DNA of 64,000 bases from Streptococcus minor DSM 17118 (GTDB taxonomy: Bacteria > Bacillota > Bacilli > Lactobacillales > Streptococcaceae): the NCBI RefSeq assembly GCF_000377005.1, contig NZ_AQYB01000033.1, forward strand, positions 434,001-498,000. The letters are read 5' to 3'. The stretch's first letter is position 1. Each line of letters opens with the position of its first letter. Under the pieces are notes generated by a model, which was given only the letters and a program-made list of their open reading frames with translations, was not told the origin of the DNA and did no database searches. Shown one piece after another: positions 1 through 9,879 of the stretch. The position numbers and the translations under genes were made by a program.

Positions 1-2170
1 GTCGGGCAGTCTCTCCTTCAAGCTTAATAGCCTCTAGTTCTGCACGATCTGTTTCCAGAGACTCTTTCCTTCTTGCAATCTCAGCTTCTTCTGCTTGCAA
101 TTTTGCTGACAATACCTTGATTTCTGCTACCAATGCATCCAACTCCGGCTTGATAAAAAGACTGTTATTATTGCGGAGAGCACCACCGGCAAAGGAGCCG
201 CCTGGTCGAATTTCAGATCCGTCCAAGGTCACGATTCGGACTTGAAAGCGTGTTGTTCGAGCAGCTTGATTGGCATGATCAAGGTCATCAAAAATAGCTG
301 TTGCTCCTAGCAGATTTTGGAAAATGCCTGCCAGAGAACTATCATAAGTTACCAGCTGATCAGCAGTTCCTAGGAATCCAGCACTGGCTTCTAATTGAGC
401 TAAATGATGACTGGATAATTGGCGGGGCTTGATAGTCGTTAAAGGCAGGAAAGTCGCTCGTCCTTGTCGACTTTTCTTGAGGAAGGCGATGGCCGCTTTG
501 GCATGACTTTCCTTCTCCACAATAATGTTCTGACTCGCTGCTCCAAGGGCAATTTCCATAGCTGTTTGATACTGAGGCTCAAAGGTGATATGTTCACTGA
601 CAGCACCTATAATCCCCCCAATTTCTCTGGCATTTTGCAAAACAGCCTTCACGCCAGCATAGAAATTGGAATGATTTTTTAGAATAGCTTCTAAGCTAGT
701 TTGTCGGGCCTTTTTTTCCTTAAGGAGATCCAAAAGGTCAAACATCTTACTTTGTTGTTCCTGGTACCTAGCCTGTGCTTGAGAAAATTTAGCTTCGCTG
801 GACTTGTAAGTATCAAGAAGGTGACGAAGTTCTAGCTCGGCCTGAGTCAGCATCTTCTGACTGCTCGCCAAATCTTTTTCCGCCTCTGCCTTATCTACTT
901 GTAACTTCGCTAATTCCTGAGCCTTATTCTCAGAAAGTCGGATATGATTATCCAGCTCTTGCTCTAGCTTAGCCAATTGGTTGGAGGTATCTGCTTCTGC
1001 CTGCATGAGACGGACATAGTTTTCCCGTAAATGTTCAATGATTTGATCCGGATTTTCAGAAAAATGAGCAATTTCCTTTTGAACTTCTGCAATGCTTGGT
1101 GTCAACTCAGATAGGCGTGATTGTAGATTTGCCAATGTTTTCTGGCTGCTTGTCAAGTTTTTCTGAGTTTCTGCTAAACTTCTTTCTTGACCAAGCAAAC
1201 GTTCTTGAGCTTCCTGCTTGCTAGATTCATTTTGGCTGGATTCTAGCTCATATAGGGCCTGCTTGCGCTCCAAATCACTAATAAGACGAGTTAAGTCCAG
1301 AAGAAGTGCCTGCTCTTTCTCCAGTGACTCAGATAATTTATGCCGTTCTTGCTTGAGGGTTTGATTTTCTAGCTCTAAGTTGTCACGTTGTTCGTAGTAG
1401 CTAGTCAAATCAGCTTTGACCTGAGTCAGCGCCTCCTCTTTTTCTGTCAGCAGGCTACGCCCCTTTTCAATTTGAGCCACCAACACTTCCAGATAAAGTT
1501 GTTGACGCTTCTCATCCAATTCTAGAAATTGCTTGGCCACTTGAGATTGTTTTTCAAGTGGTTTTATCTGATTATCCAGCTCGTAGATAATATCCTCCAA
1601 GCGGTCCAGATTATCTTGGGTTTGCGAGAGTTTACTTTCCGTTTCCTTTTTACGATTCTTATACTTGAGAACACCCGCTGCTTCCTCGAAAATGCTACGA
1701 CGTTCTTCTGGTTTTGAGTTGAAAATTTCTTCGACTCGCCCCTGAGAAATAATAGAGAAAGAATCTCTCCCCAATCCAGTATCCATAAAGAGTTCATGGA
1801 CATCTCGTAAACGAACTTTCTTACCATCAATCAGATACTCACTATCTCCTGAGCGGTAAATATGCCGCGCTACCGTAATCTCCTTGGCCCGATCCGCAAT
1901 AAAACCATTGCTATTATCAAGCGTAACCACTACAGAAGCAAAATTGAGAGGCTTGCGCTTTTCCGTACCAGCAAAAATAACGTCAGGCATCTTGCCACCA
2001 CGCAAACTCTTGGCTGATGATTCACCCAAGGCCCAGCGGAGACTCTCCGTAATATTGGACTTGCCAGAGCCATTGGGCCCAACGACAGCAGTCACCCCCT
2101 GATCAAAAACTACTTTTGTTTTGTCAGCAAAGGACTTGAATCCTTGCATTTCAATTGATTTTAAATACAT
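1..2170 (-). CDS. smc: Chromosome segregation ATPase SMC (3' end outside window)
   Basis: Only the N-terminal 723 codons are inside the window; the frame is open to base 1, so the gene is cut by the window edge and not visibly broken. The Walker A motif GPNGSGKSN is at about residues 31-39. It is followed by a long heptad-rich coiled coil rich in E, Q, K and L, and then a globular hinge (around residues 500-680, with GGSFAGG near 655). SMC proteins form the ScpA/ScpB-dependent condensin that compacts and segregates the chromosome; the C-terminal coiled coil and ABC signature/Walker B head lie beyond the window. The ATG follows the rnc stop by 2 nt, so smc is co-transcribed downstream of rnc, the usual streptococcal order. 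Confidence 0.97.
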   Translation of the reverse strand, partial: MYLKSIEMQGFKSFADKTKVVFDQGVTAVVGPNGSGKSNITESLRWALGESSAKSLRGGKMPDVIFAGTEKRKPLNFASVVVTLDNSNGFIADRAKEITVARHIYRSGDSEYLIDGKKVRLRDVHELFMDTGLGRDSFSIISQGRVEEIFNSKPEERRSIFEEAAGVLKYKNRKKETESKLSQTQDNLDRLEDIIYELDNQIKPLEKQSQVAKQFLELDEKRQQLYLEVLVAQIEKGRSLLTEKEEALTQVKADLTSYYEQRDNLELENQTLKQERHKLSESLEKEQALLLDLTRLISDLERKQALYELESSQNESSKQEAQERLLGQERSLAETQKNLTSSQKTLANLQSRLSELTPSIAEVQKEIAHFSENPDQIIEHLRENYVRLMQAEADTSNQLAKLEQELDNHIRLSENKAQELAKLQVDKAEAEKDLASSQKMLTQAELELRHLLDTYKSSEAKFSQAQARYQEQQSKMFDLLDLLKEKKARQTSLEAILKNHSNFYAGVKAVLQNAREIGGIIGAVSEHITFEPQYQTAMEIALGAASQNIIVEKESHAKAAIAFLKKSRQGRATFLPLTTIKPRQLSSHHLAQLEASAGFLGTADQLVTYDSSLAGIFQNLLGATAIFDDLDHANQAARTTRFQVRIVTLDGSEIRPGGSFAGGALRNNNSLFIKPELDALVAEIKVLSAKLQAEEAEIARRKESLETDRAELEAIKLEGETAR

Positions 2171-2172
2171 GC

Positions 2173-2859
2173 TTATCCTTCGGCCTCCAAAGCATTTCTC
2201 GCAGCAGCTTGTTCTGCTAATTTTTTGGAACGCCCTTTTCCTTGACCAATGACTTGTTGATTGGCCATCACCTGAACCGTAAAAGTCTTATCGTGAGCGG
2301 GGCCCACTTCATCTATCACAAGGTAAGCAATGTCAATATCACCATTCACCTGTAATGTTTCCTGAAGGCTTGTCTTGTAGTCTGTCACGCGCTCATAATT
2401 ACCAATTTCCAGCTGGGGAATCATGACCTGATGAAGAAACTGCTCGACAGTTTCCTCACCCTTATCCAAGAGTAATGCCCCTAAAAAAGCTTCAAAAGCA
2501 TCACCTAAAATAGTATCGCGGTTGCGCCCTCCAGATTTTTCCTCACCTTTACCTAGGAGCAAGTGTTGGTCAAAACCACAACTCCGTGCAAAACCAGCTA
2601 AACTCTCCTCGCGGACAAAACTAGAACGAAGTTTGGACATCTCTCCTTCTGGAAAATGAGGGTATTTCTGGTAAAGATATTTGGAGATAATGAGCTGAAG
2701 AACAGCGTCTCCTAAAAATTCCAAGCGCTCATTGTGTGAAATTTTTAGAAGGCGGTGCTCATTGGCATAAGAAGTATGAGTAAAGGCAGTTCGTAAGAGA
2801 TCTAAGTCAGCAAAATCGATACCATAATCCGTTAGCAAACGCTGGTGCAATAATTTCAT
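2173..2859 (-). CDS. rnc: Ribonuclease III
   Basis: A 228-residue protein of normal family length. The RNase III signature ERLEFLGDA is at about residues 44-52 and the second catalytic patch [13 protein letters not shown] near 117-129; these supply the Mg-binding carboxylates. A C-terminal double-stranded RNA-binding domain runs from about 155 to the end ([16 protein letters not shown]). The enzyme cleaves double-stranded RNA in rRNA precursors and some mRNAs. It is the first gene of an rnc-smc unit, transcribed from an extended -10 promoter at 2915-2923 divergent from mnmE. The N-terminal 20 residues and C-terminus differ from the pneumococcal protein I remember, which suggests another species. 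Confidence 0.97.
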   Translation of the reverse strand: MKLLHQRLLTDYGIDFADLDLLRTAFTHTSYANEHRLLKISHNERLEFLGDAVLQLIISKYLYQKYPHFPEGEMSKLRSSFVREESLAGFARSCGFDQHLLLGKGEEKSGGRNRDTILGDAFEAFLGALLLDKGEETVEQFLHQVMIPQLEIGNYERVTDYKTSLQETLQVNGDIDIAYLVIDEVGPAHDKTFTVQVMANQQVIGQGKGRSKKLAEQAAARNALEAEG

Positions 2860-2914
2860 AATAGACTACCATTCCTTTTTTATTATTCTTTTATCGTCCT
2901 AAACCGACTCTCCC

Positions 2915-2923
2915 ATTATACCA
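2915..2923 (-). promoter_or_regulatory. Extended -10 promoter of rnc
   Basis: TGGTATAAT on the minus strand (TATAAT at 2915-2920) lies 56 nt upstream of the rnc ATG. No good -35 is seen at 17 bp, as expected for an extended -10 promoter. Confidence 0.7.
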
Positions 2924-3005
2924 TATTTTCCTATTTCTGATGATTTTAGCCCCCATGCTAATCTGACTTTCCCCATGCGAATCCTCAGCTTATCTAGCTC
3001 AAACA

Positions 3006-3014
3006 TGGTATAAT
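3006..3014 (+). promoter_or_regulatory. Extended -10 promoter of mnmE
   Basis: TGGTATAAT (TATAAT 3009-3014) lies 49 nt upstream of the mnmE ATG, with ribosome-binding site AGAGGA at 3053-3058. It is back to back with the identical rnc promoter element. Confidence 0.7.
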
Positions 3015-3063
3015 ATTTTTTAGAAGAAATTTGTTTGATATATAGGCAAAAAAGAGGACTAAA

Positions 3064-4437
3064 ATGATTACAAAAGAATTTGATACCATTACTGCCATTG
3101 CAACACCATTAGGTGAAGGAGCTATCGGTATTGTCCGTATTTCAGGGACAAATGCCATTCTTATTGCACAAAATATTTTTAAAGGAAAAAATCTAGCAAC
3201 AGTCTCATCTCATACCCTCACTTACGGCCATGTCATAGATCCGGACAAGGATGAAATTTTAGATGAAGTTATGGTTGGTGTCATGCGGGCTCCAAGAACA
3301 TTTACAAGAGAAGATGTGATTGAAATCAATACCCACGGTGGGATTGCTGTCACCAACGAAATCCTGCAACTGATTCTAAGGCAGGGGGCACGGATGGCAG
3401 AGCCTGGCGAGTTTACCAAGCGAGCCTTTCTCAACGGAAGAGTAGATTTGACTCAGGCAGAGGCTGTTATGGACATTATCCGTGCCAAGACTGATAAGGC
3501 TATGAATATCGCAGTTAAACAATTGGATGGCTCTCTTAAAACATTGATTGAAAAGACGCGTCAGGAAATCCTCAACACTCTAGCCCAAGTTGAAGTCAAT
3601 ATTGACTATCCTGAGTATGATGATGTGGAGGAGATGACCACTCATCTCATACGAGAAAAAACGATTGAATTCCAGGCTCTTTTGGAAAATTTGCTTCGGA
3701 CTGCCCGTCGGGGAAAAATCCTACGAGAAGGACTATCAACAGCTATTATTGGACGTCCAAATGTAGGAAAATCCAGCCTGCTCAATAACCTACTTCGTGA
3801 GGAAAAAGCTATTGTCACTGATATTGCTGGTACCACCCGTGATGTCATTGAGGAATATGTCAATATTAAGGGAGTTCCTCTCAAGTTGGTAGACACAGCT
3901 GGGATTCGAGAAACAGATGATATTGTGGAAAAAATTGGAGTTGAGCGTTCCAAGCAGGCCTTGTCTGAGGCTGACCTCATTCTTCTAGTTCTCAATGCCT
4001 CTGAAAAACTAACAGAGCAAGACCGCGCATTACTAGCGTTATCTGAGATGACACGCCGCATCATCCTTCTGAACAAGACTGACTTACCAGAGCAAATTGA
4101 AGCTCAAGAATTACCAGAAGATGTTATCCGCATCTCCGTTCTTGAAAACCAAAACATTGATTTGATAGAAGAGCGCATTAACCAACTCTTTTTTGATAAT
4201 GCTGGTATCGCTGAGCAAGATGCTACCTATCTCTCCAATGCCCGCCATATCTCCTTGATAGAACAAGCTGTCCAATCCCTACAAGCGGTTAATGATGGCC
4301 TTGAGATGGGTATGCCAGTAGATCTCCTTCAGGTGGATATGACCCGCACATGGCAAATCCTAGGCGAAATCACAGGTGATGCTGCCCCAGATGAACTCAT
4401 TACCCAGCTCTTTAGTCAGTTTTGCTTGGGGAAATAA
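3064..4437 (+). CDS. mnmE: tRNA modification GTPase MnmE
   Basis: A 457-residue protein of family length. With MnmG it installs the 5-carboxymethylaminomethyl group on U34 of tRNAs decoding NNA/NNG codons. The N-terminal folate-binding, dimerising domain covers about residues 1-120. A helical domain surrounds an inserted G domain with G1 GRPNVGKS at about 230-237, G3 DTAGIRET and G4 NKTD. The C-terminus ends in FCLGK, the conserved C-x-G-K motif whose cysteine is needed for modification. The start is supported by AGAGGA 5 nt upstream. It is a single-gene unit: an intrinsic terminator follows at 4533-4558. Confidence 0.97.
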   Translation: MITKEFDTITAIATPLGEGAIGIVRISGTNAILIAQNIFKGKNLATVSSHTLTYGHVIDPDKDEILDEVMVGVMRAPRTFTREDVIEINTHGGIAVTNEILQLILRQGARMAEPGEFTKRAFLNGRVDLTQAEAVMDIIRAKTDKAMNIAVKQLDGSLKTLIEKTRQEILNTLAQVEVNIDYPEYDDVEEMTTHLIREKTIEFQALLENLLRTARRGKILREGLSTAIIGRPNVGKSSLLNNLLREEKAIVTDIAGTTRDVIEEYVNIKGVPLKLVDTAGIRETDDIVEKIGVERSKQALSEADLILLVLNASEKLTEQDRALLALSEMTRRIILLNKTDLPEQIEAQELPEDVIRISVLENQNIDLIEERINQLFFDNAGIAEQDATYLSNARHISLIEQAVQSLQAVNDGLEMGMPVDLLQVDMTRTWQILGEITGDAAPDELITQLFSQFCLGK

Positions 4438-4532
4438 GGAACCAGCAAAACCCTAAATCCTTTCAAGGATATCTACTCCTTTCTAGTTATAAGAAGATTA
4501 GACATACAAAGCAAGGGTATTTACAAGACTAG

Positions 4533-4558
4533 AAAAATCACCTGTCAAGGTGATTTTT
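4533..4558. terminator. Bidirectional intrinsic terminator between mnmE and the convergent membrane gene
   Basis: ATCACCT (4537-4543), a GTCA loop and AGGTGAT (4548-4554) are flanked by A and T tracts, so the hairpin can act in both directions. Confidence 0.85.
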
Positions 4559-4569
4559 TTCATTCTACT

Positions 4570-5808
4570 TTAATTTTCTTGTTTTCCAATGACCATCTGG
4601 CTCACCACACGACTATTGGGATTTCGAAACTCTTTCTCCAGATAAGTCTGGTAAGCACCCGGTGTTAGAATACCATGATTATCCAAAATATCCATACCAG
4701 TGCCTGCTACTACATCATCTACCAACTGTACGCAGTTAGTGGTCATGACAAAGTAAGTCTTATAGCGTCCAGTTTGAAACTTATAGGCCTGAGCTCCATA
4801 TTTTTTAATCATTCCACCTAGATAAGAATTTTTTTGCTTTTCTGTCTTTAAAGGAAAGTCTCTTGCATCACTTAAAATCTTGTCCAGTCTGGCCTGAACT
4901 GCTCCTTTTTCTTCTGCAGATAAGACGAGTCCATAACCAAAAACAGCTCGCCAAGAGTCCGCCATCAAGCTCTGTTTGTAATTTTCAACCGGCATCGTCA
5001 TCAGGATACCATCACCAATGGCTTCAAACAAACGATGGCTTTCCACATCGTGGTTTCCATAAGAATAGATTTTTCCATCTAGTGCAAAGTCCACATGGCC
5101 CATTCTCTCAAACCCCTTACGAGCTGTATGAACCCAGATTTCCAAATCAACAGGTCTTTCCTTGTCCCCTAAAAAGAAGGACTGACTCGTATCGGGATTG
5201 AGATACTGATTAACCTTATCCAAAGCAAACATAGGTACTAGAGCTGTGACAATGATTGGTAGATTGATTCGTTTTCTTCGAAATTTGGTCATTTGCTTGC
5301 CCCAGTCAAATTCCAAACCATCCCGAAAGCTAGACAATCCTAAAAAAATCAGATAGAGACCTACAAGACTGTAAAGACTTGGCAGAAAGGTCTCTTCATT
5401 CCCTAGAACTGAAATACCAAATAAAATATGCAAAGAACCATCTACCAGAGATACCCAACGACCAGATAGACGATTACTAAAGGCTATCCAGCTATGAATC
5501 AGCAAGAAAATACCAACCATCATCTGATAAATGGCAATCAAATTAGCAAAGAGTGCCGTTGATAGCCAAGGGGAAGTCACTAACAAAAGACCAATAACTA
5601 GTCTAAAAAGTAATCTGAATAAAATAATTTTTTCTTTACTTTTCAAAAGATGAATAGTAGATAAGACTGTTTGTATCAGTAAAAAGACCCCACCTAGAGC
5701 AAATAGAAAATTGGAAAATTTTTCTTGTAGGTACAGAAAGAAAATCCCCAAAATAGCAAGAGCAAATCCTACTACATAGTAGGTCCATGATTCATATCTT
5801 TCTCTCAT
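4570..5808 (-). CDS. Multi-pass membrane protein with C-terminal permuted NlpC/P60-like domain
   Basis: A 412-residue protein with two parts. Residues about 10-165 hold six or seven hydrophobic segments of the DUF308/HdeD type, and a further hydrophobic stretch lies near 183-195. After that comes a roughly 210-residue soluble domain. It has a histidine motif GHVDFAL (H238), then YSYGNHD (249-254), and much later TTNCVQLVDD with C359. That His-before-Cys order is what I know from circularly permuted NlpC/P60 (YiiX/LRAT-like) papain-fold hydrolases. The inference is a membrane-anchored thiol hydrolase or acyltransferase; substrate and sidedness are unknown. A plain HdeD-like protein with an unrelated tail is the alternative. 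Monocistronic, convergent with mnmE. Confidence 0.6.
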   Translation of the reverse strand: MRERYESWTYYVVGFALAILGIFFLYLQEKFSNFLFALGGVFLLIQTVLSTIHLLKSKEKIILFRLLFRLVIGLLLVTSPWLSTALFANLIAIYQMMVGIFLLIHSWIAFSNRLSGRWVSLVDGSLHILFGISVLGNEETFLPSLYSLVGLYLIFLGLSSFRDGLEFDWGKQMTKFRRKRINLPIIVTALVPMFALDKVNQYLNPDTSQSFFLGDKERPVDLEIWVHTARKGFERMGHVDFALDGKIYSYGNHDVESHRLFEAIGDGILMTMPVENYKQSLMADSWRAVFGYGLVLSAEEKGAVQARLDKILSDARDFPLKTEKQKNSYLGGMIKKYGAQAYKFQTGRYKTYFVMTTNCVQLVDDVVAGTGMDILDNHGILTPGAYQTYLEKEFRNPNSRVVSQMVIGKQEN

Positions 5809-5904
5809 ATCTCCACCTTTCTATTTAACTACTTCTCAGAGAAAAATATTGACTTATCCAGTTGTCGAATTGAAACATCAGTGTATCGTTGCTCATATAG
5901 ACAA

Positions 5905-5949
5905 AAATTCAATCAAATAGATGTAAATTGTATCTATTTGATTGAATTT
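5905..5949 (-). terminator. 18-bp perfect inverted repeat, probable terminator of the reductase gene
   Basis: Arms at 5905-5922 and 5932-5949 are perfectly complementary around a 9-nt loop and very AT-rich. On the minus strand the second arm runs into a short T run, which fits termination of the gene ending at 5999, although the stem has few G-C pairs. Confidence 0.6.
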
Positions 5950-5998
5950 CAATACTGTTATACTCCTATAAAACTCGCCAAGAAGTTTACTCAATGTT

Positions 5999-7315
5999 TT
6001 AAAAGTTAAAGACATCGTTCAAATTTTCAGCCATCGTTGGGTGGGTGAAGATTTGATTTTTGATGTAGGTATATGGAATATGATTATCCATAGCCATCTT
6101 GATAAGATTAATCGTTTCCTGAGAGTCAGCAGCAAAAAGAGTGGCTCCTAGGATAAGCTGACTATCCTGATCAACTATAACTTTGTAGATACCTCTTAGA
6201 TCATTGTTGACATGGGCACGAGGCATGTTAGCCACAGGTAGACTGTTGGCTTGATAATTGTAGCCCATTTCTTTAGCTTGAGCTTCGGTCAGACCTACTT
6301 GTGATAGAGGTGGTTCTATGAAACTGGTTGTTGCAAGACTAGTCCGTTTTTGCAAATTATAGTCACCACTTCCTGTCAGTTTGCCAAAGACAATTCTAAA
6401 ATCATCTAAGGAAGTATAGGTAAACTGCGGTCCACCATTCACATCTCCCACAGCATAGACACCTGAAACTGTTGTTTCACAATAATCATCTACTTTTATG
6501 GCTCCACGATCAGTCAGCTCGATGCCTGTATGTTCCAATCCCAAATCAGCAGTATTTGGCTTGCGACCCGTTGCATACAGCAAAGCATCAAATGAATGCT
6601 CTTCACCAGCCACGGAAACAACAACTTTATTTTCTTTGTTAAATACTTGGTCAATCTTGGCAGAGAAGCTAAAGCTAATACCATCTTCTTCCAAGTAGGT
6701 TTGTGCTAATTGTGCTACTTCTGGCTCGTATCGACTTAAAATGTGGGTAGAAGATTCAAAAACTGTCACCTTGGTGCCCATTTTCGCATAAAAGCTAGCA
6801 AACTCCAGACCAATATTTCCACCACCGATAATACCTAAATGCTGTGGCTGGTCCTCTAAAGCTTGAATACCTGTACTATCATAGACATATTGGCTCTCAC
6901 TCAATCCTGGAATCGGAAGCATAGCTGGTATAGCACCTGTATTGATGACAATCACATCAGAAGTCAAGAATAATTTGTCTTTTCCTGCAGTCACTTCCAC
7001 TTCCTTATCAGCTACAAAACGAGCAACTCCAGTTACTAATGTCACACCTGCGTTTTCCAAGACTAACTGGTTCTTGTTCCGTAGGCGAGTCACTACGGTA
7101 TCCTTTTGAGAAAGGGCAGTAGAAAAATCCAGTCCATTTTCTGCAGCCACTAAGAGAGTCTTAGTGGGAATACAGCCGATATTAATACATGTACCACCAT
7201 ACATGCTGGTGTCTTTTTCGACTAAAGCCACATGCTTACCCATCATGGCAAACTTAGCAGCCAAGGTTTTCCCAGCCTTCCCAAAACCAATCACAACTAA
7301 ATCAAATTTTTCCAA
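5999..7315 (-). CDS. FAD-dependent disulfide reductase of the RclA / hypothiocyanous acid reductase (Har) type
   Basis: A 438-residue class I pyridine nucleotide-disulfide oxidoreductase. The N-terminal FAD motif is GFGKAGKTLA, the redox pair lies in GGTCINIGCIP (C43 and C48), an NAD(P)-binding GGGNIGLEFASF motif is near 170, and the C-terminal dimerisation part includes HPTMAE near 425. The opening closely resembles E. coli RclA and, from memory, the pneumococcal Har enzyme that reduces hypothiocyanous acid made by host peroxidases. A mercuric-reductase role is unlikely because no heavy-metal domain or mer genes are present. The start appears to be TTG: no in-frame ATG lies nearby and AAAGGAG lies about 10 nt upstream. 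Cytosolic and probably monocistronic. Confidence 0.8.
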   Translation of the reverse strand: MEKFDLVVIGFGKAGKTLAAKFAMMGKHVALVEKDTSMYGGTCINIGCIPTKTLLVAAENGLDFSTALSQKDTVVTRLRNKNQLVLENAGVTLVTGVARFVADKEVEVTAGKDKLFLTSDVIVINTGAIPAMLPIPGLSESQYVYDSTGIQALEDQPQHLGIIGGGNIGLEFASFYAKMGTKVTVFESSTHILSRYEPEVAQLAQTYLEEDGISFSFSAKIDQVFNKENKVVVSVAGEEHSFDALLYATGRKPNTADLGLEHTGIELTDRGAIKVDDYCETTVSGVYAVGDVNGGPQFTYTSLDDFRIVFGKLTGSGDYNLQKRTSLATTSFIEPPLSQVGLTEAQAKEMGYNYQANSLPVANMPRAHVNNDLRGIYKVIVDQDSQLILGATLFAADSQETINLIKMAMDNHIPYTYIKNQIFTHPTMAENLNDVFNF

Positions 7316-7400
7316 ATCAAATGAACTCCTTTATTAAACATATATTAATGGTTTCATATCTTGATTCTCTTGTCAGAAATCGAATACGATAGGGTAGAAC

Positions 7401-7431
7401 CAAAAGAGCAGAGAGCACATGTCTTGCTCTT
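7401..7431 (-). terminator. Possible weak terminator of pepV
   Basis: AAGAGCA (7404-7410) pairs with TGCTCTT (7425-7431); on the minus strand it is followed by TTTTGG. The 14-nt loop makes it a weak call. Confidence 0.4.
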
Positions 7432-7462
7432 ATATCACCCAAACCAACGGTTGCATCCAAAC

Positions 7463-8869
7463 TTATTTAATCAATTCATAAATACTTTCTGCATAGATGG
7501 CTGCTGCTCGGAAAAGATCTTCCACATCTGCAAATTCATTGGCCTGGTGCATGGTATCAGTGTAGCCTGGGAACATAGCTCCGAAGGCTACGCCACGCTT
7601 GAGGAGACGTCCAAAAGTACCACCTCCAATGATTTGTTCATACCCTTTAAGGCCAGTTTGCTTTTCATAAACTGCTAAAAGAGTGGACACTAACTCATCT
7701 TCCATTGGTGTGTAGTGTGGCGTGTGCATGTGTTGGCTGAGGGTAACCGCACTAACTCCTTCTAACCCCTGTAAAATAGACTGAATCTGATGCTCGTCTG
7801 TTCCTTGAGGGAAGCGGAAATTAAGGGCGATTGTATTGTCAGATGACTCTCTATCAAACTTGAAAACACCAGCATTCATGGTCAACTTGCCCATTTTTTC
7901 ATCTTCATAAGCTACACCTGTCGCCTCCCCAAAGTGGTCTTTGTGAAGGATGTTACCTGCAATATTTAGATAATCCTTGGCAGGGCCAGCAAAATCAAAC
8001 TGGCTGAGGAAGTGAGCTAGGTAAGTCACACCATTGATACCAGATGCTGGACTAGCACCGTGAGCTGATTTACCAATGACTTGCAAGTGGAAAAGACCAT
8101 CTGCTTCTGTCAAGCTCGCTGTGACAGGATTTTCAGCTGTAAAGCTCAGCAATTTTTCCTGCAAATCTACCAGGCTCAGACCACTAGAAAAGACCGCTGT
8201 TCCTGACTCAGGAACCATGTTTTCACGGAGACCGCCAGATAGGCTATGAAGGATAAAATCGCCATCGTTGGCACCCTCAAAATGCAGGTACTCAGTAATA
8301 TTTCCTTTTTCGCCATTGATGATTGGAAACTCGGCATCTGGAGAAAATCCAAAATCAGGTTTTGGCAAGCCCACATGTGCGAAATAATAGTCCATATCCG
8401 CCCAGCCAGACTCCTCATCGGTACCAACAACAAAGCGGACACGTTTGGAGACAGGCAGTCCCAAATCCTTGATAATCTTCAAACCATAATAACAAGCCAC
8501 TGTCGGTCCTTTATCATCTGAAGAGCCACGGGCGTAAAGTTTTCCATCAATAATCTCTGGTTTATAGGGATCCGTATGCCATCCAGAGCCAGCAGGCACT
8601 ACATCCAAGTGAGCAAAGATACCTAGTTCTTCTTCTCCCTGACCGAAAGTAAAATGACCTGCATAGTTATCCACGTTCTTTGTTTCGTAACCATCACGCT
8701 CTGCCATTTCCAAGAATTTTTCCAAGGCTTGAACAGGACCAGGTCCAAAAGGATGTTGGGCATCTGCCAAACTATCATCACGCTCCGAGTTGATTTCCAA
8801 AAGGCTAAATAAATCAGCCATCATCGCTTCTCTTCGTTTGTCTACTTCTGCTTTAAAATCAATTGACAT
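7463..8869 (-). CDS. pepV: Xaa-His dipeptidase PepV (M20 family)
   Basis: A 468-residue zinc dipeptidase that finishes peptide degradation in the cytosol. Metal-site motifs are visible in order: FAHLDVVP (H87, D89), GSSDDKGP (D119), and GTDEESGW (E152/E153), plus a C-terminal metal histidine region [12 protein letters not shown]. The lid and catalytic domain arrangement matches lactic-acid-bacterial PepV in length. The open frame extends 29 codons upstream, but the preferred start is the ATG at 8869, preceded by GAGGAAT. The longer form would overlap the methyltransferase terminator at 8941-8964. Transcribed alone or with weak read-through from the methyltransferase. Confidence 0.92.
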   Translation of the reverse strand: MSIDFKAEVDKRREAMMADLFSLLEINSERDDSLADAQHPFGPGPVQALEKFLEMAERDGYETKNVDNYAGHFTFGQGEEELGIFAHLDVVPAGSGWHTDPYKPEIIDGKLYARGSSDDKGPTVACYYGLKIIKDLGLPVSKRVRFVVGTDEESGWADMDYYFAHVGLPKPDFGFSPDAEFPIINGEKGNITEYLHFEGANDGDFILHSLSGGLRENMVPESGTAVFSSGLSLVDLQEKLLSFTAENPVTASLTEADGLFHLQVIGKSAHGASPASGINGVTYLAHFLSQFDFAGPAKDYLNIAGNILHKDHFGEATGVAYEDEKMGKLTMNAGVFKFDRESSDNTIALNFRFPQGTDEHQIQSILQGLEGVSAVTLSQHMHTPHYTPMEDELVSTLLAVYEKQTGLKGYEQIIGGGTFGRLLKRGVAFGAMFPGYTDTMHQANEFADVEDLFRAAAIYAESIYELIK

Positions 8870-8940
8870 ATCATTCCTCGATTCTCTTTTTTCTTCCCCT
8901 ATTTTACCACAAAGACAACTACTTTTCAGATATTTTGGAG

Positions 8941-8964
8941 AAAAAAACCACCTCACGGTGGTTT
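8941..8964 (-). terminator. Intrinsic terminator of the methyltransferase gene
   Basis: AAACCACC (8945-8952), a TCAC loop and GGTGGTTT (8957-8964) run on the minus strand into a seven-T tract. Confidence 0.88.
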
Positions 8965-8969
8965 AAGCC

Positions 8970-9746
8970 CTACAATTTAATGGAAAGATTTGCTAGATAG
9001 TCACTGCCAAATCGACTCAGGCAATTTCTCTCATCTTTTGACTCATAAAAGTCAATCATGACAAAGCCAGCTTTGAGCTGACCACCAATTTGGTCTTCCA
9101 GTGTATGGCTAAATTCGTAACCAAACTCGGGATTGATGGTAATTTTCCCAGCCTCCTCCAGTTTCCGAGAATTGAAGGGAAGAGGATACTTCAACTCCAG
9201 AATTTTATCAGGATAATCCCAAACATCATCGCTATCATAGCTGTAAACCCAGGGATTCATATAGCCCACCATCAGTAAGCCACCCTTTTTCAACACACGA
9301 TAGGACTCTTGCCACATAGTGGTCAAATTTTCAACATAGGCATTAGACACTGGACAAAAAATGATGTCAAAACTCTCATCTTCAAAAGGAAAGCGCTTGG
9401 TCATATCTGCCTCAACTGTCCGGATATTTAGTCCTTCCCGATCTGCAACCAGGGTGTCCTTGGCTAACTGCTCTTTTGAAAAATCCATGATGGTGGTCTC
9501 ATAACCATGGGCCGCAAAGATTGGCCCTTGCTGGCCACCACCACAGGCGAGACCAAGAAGTTTCGTTCCCTTGGCCTTTTCAAACCAGTCTAGTGGCACA
9601 CTTTTCCCCACGGTCAAAGCTACCTGAAGAGAGTTATTTTTAGCTTGGACGAACTCTTCATGGCTAATGAGAATTGTATAGGCATTTCCTTGCTTGCTAG
9701 ACACCTGATTCCATCTATTCTTATTGTAATGTAAATAATCGTTCAT
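8970..9746 (-). CDS. SAM-dependent class I methyltransferase
   Basis: A 258-residue protein with a Rossmann-fold methyltransferase core. Motif I LLGLACGGGQQG is at about residues 63-74, an acidic residue ends beta-2 (TTIMDFS), and the motif II/III region FDIIFCPVSNAYVENL precedes the YRVLKKGGLLMVGY post-motif typical of Methyltransf_11 proteins. The substrate cannot be told from sequence. The N-terminal 55 residues (NKNRWNQVS) resemble many small-molecule methyltransferases. Single gene with its own terminator at 8941-8964. Confidence 0.85.
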   Translation of the reverse strand: MNDYLHYNKNRWNQVSSKQGNAYTILISHEEFVQAKNNSLQVALTVGKSVPLDWFEKAKGTKLLGLACGGGQQGPIFAAHGYETTIMDFSKEQLAKDTLVADREGLNIRTVEADMTKRFPFEDESFDIIFCPVSNAYVENLTTMWQESYRVLKKGGLLMVGYMNPWVYSYDSDDVWDYPDKILELKYPLPFNSRKLEEAGKITINPEFGYEFSHTLEDQIGGQLKAGFVMIDFYESKDERNCLSRFGSDYLANLSIKL

Positions 9747-9850
9747 AGTTACCCCATCGAGGTCAGGTGCAAATGTAACCTCGTGTCTTGATATTATTCA
9801 TTTATTTTACCTCCTTTACTATGCTGAATGTATCATAACATGGATGGGCC

Positions 9851-9875
9851 AAAAAAGCCACCTTGCGGTGGCTTT
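9851..9875 (-). terminator. Intrinsic terminator of the 514-residue ABC-F gene
   Basis: AAAGCCACC (9854-9862), a TTGC loop and GGTGGCTTT (9867-9875), followed on the minus strand by a T tract. It lies directly after the stop at 9880. Confidence 0.88.
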
Positions 9876-9879
9876 CTGC

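Noticed and set aside
3642..4076. Long minus-strand ORF inside mnmE
   Set aside because: Shadow of a conserved GTPase gene; serine/arginine-rich translation with no start signals.
8870..8956. 29-codon N-terminal extension of PepV
   Set aside because: It reaches the methyltransferase terminator region and lacks a ribosome-binding site; PepV family length matches the ATG at 8869.
9760..9800. CGAGGT/ACCTCG hairpin upstream of the methyltransferase gene as a riboswitch
   Set aside because: Only 6 bp with a large loop and no conserved motif or terminator.
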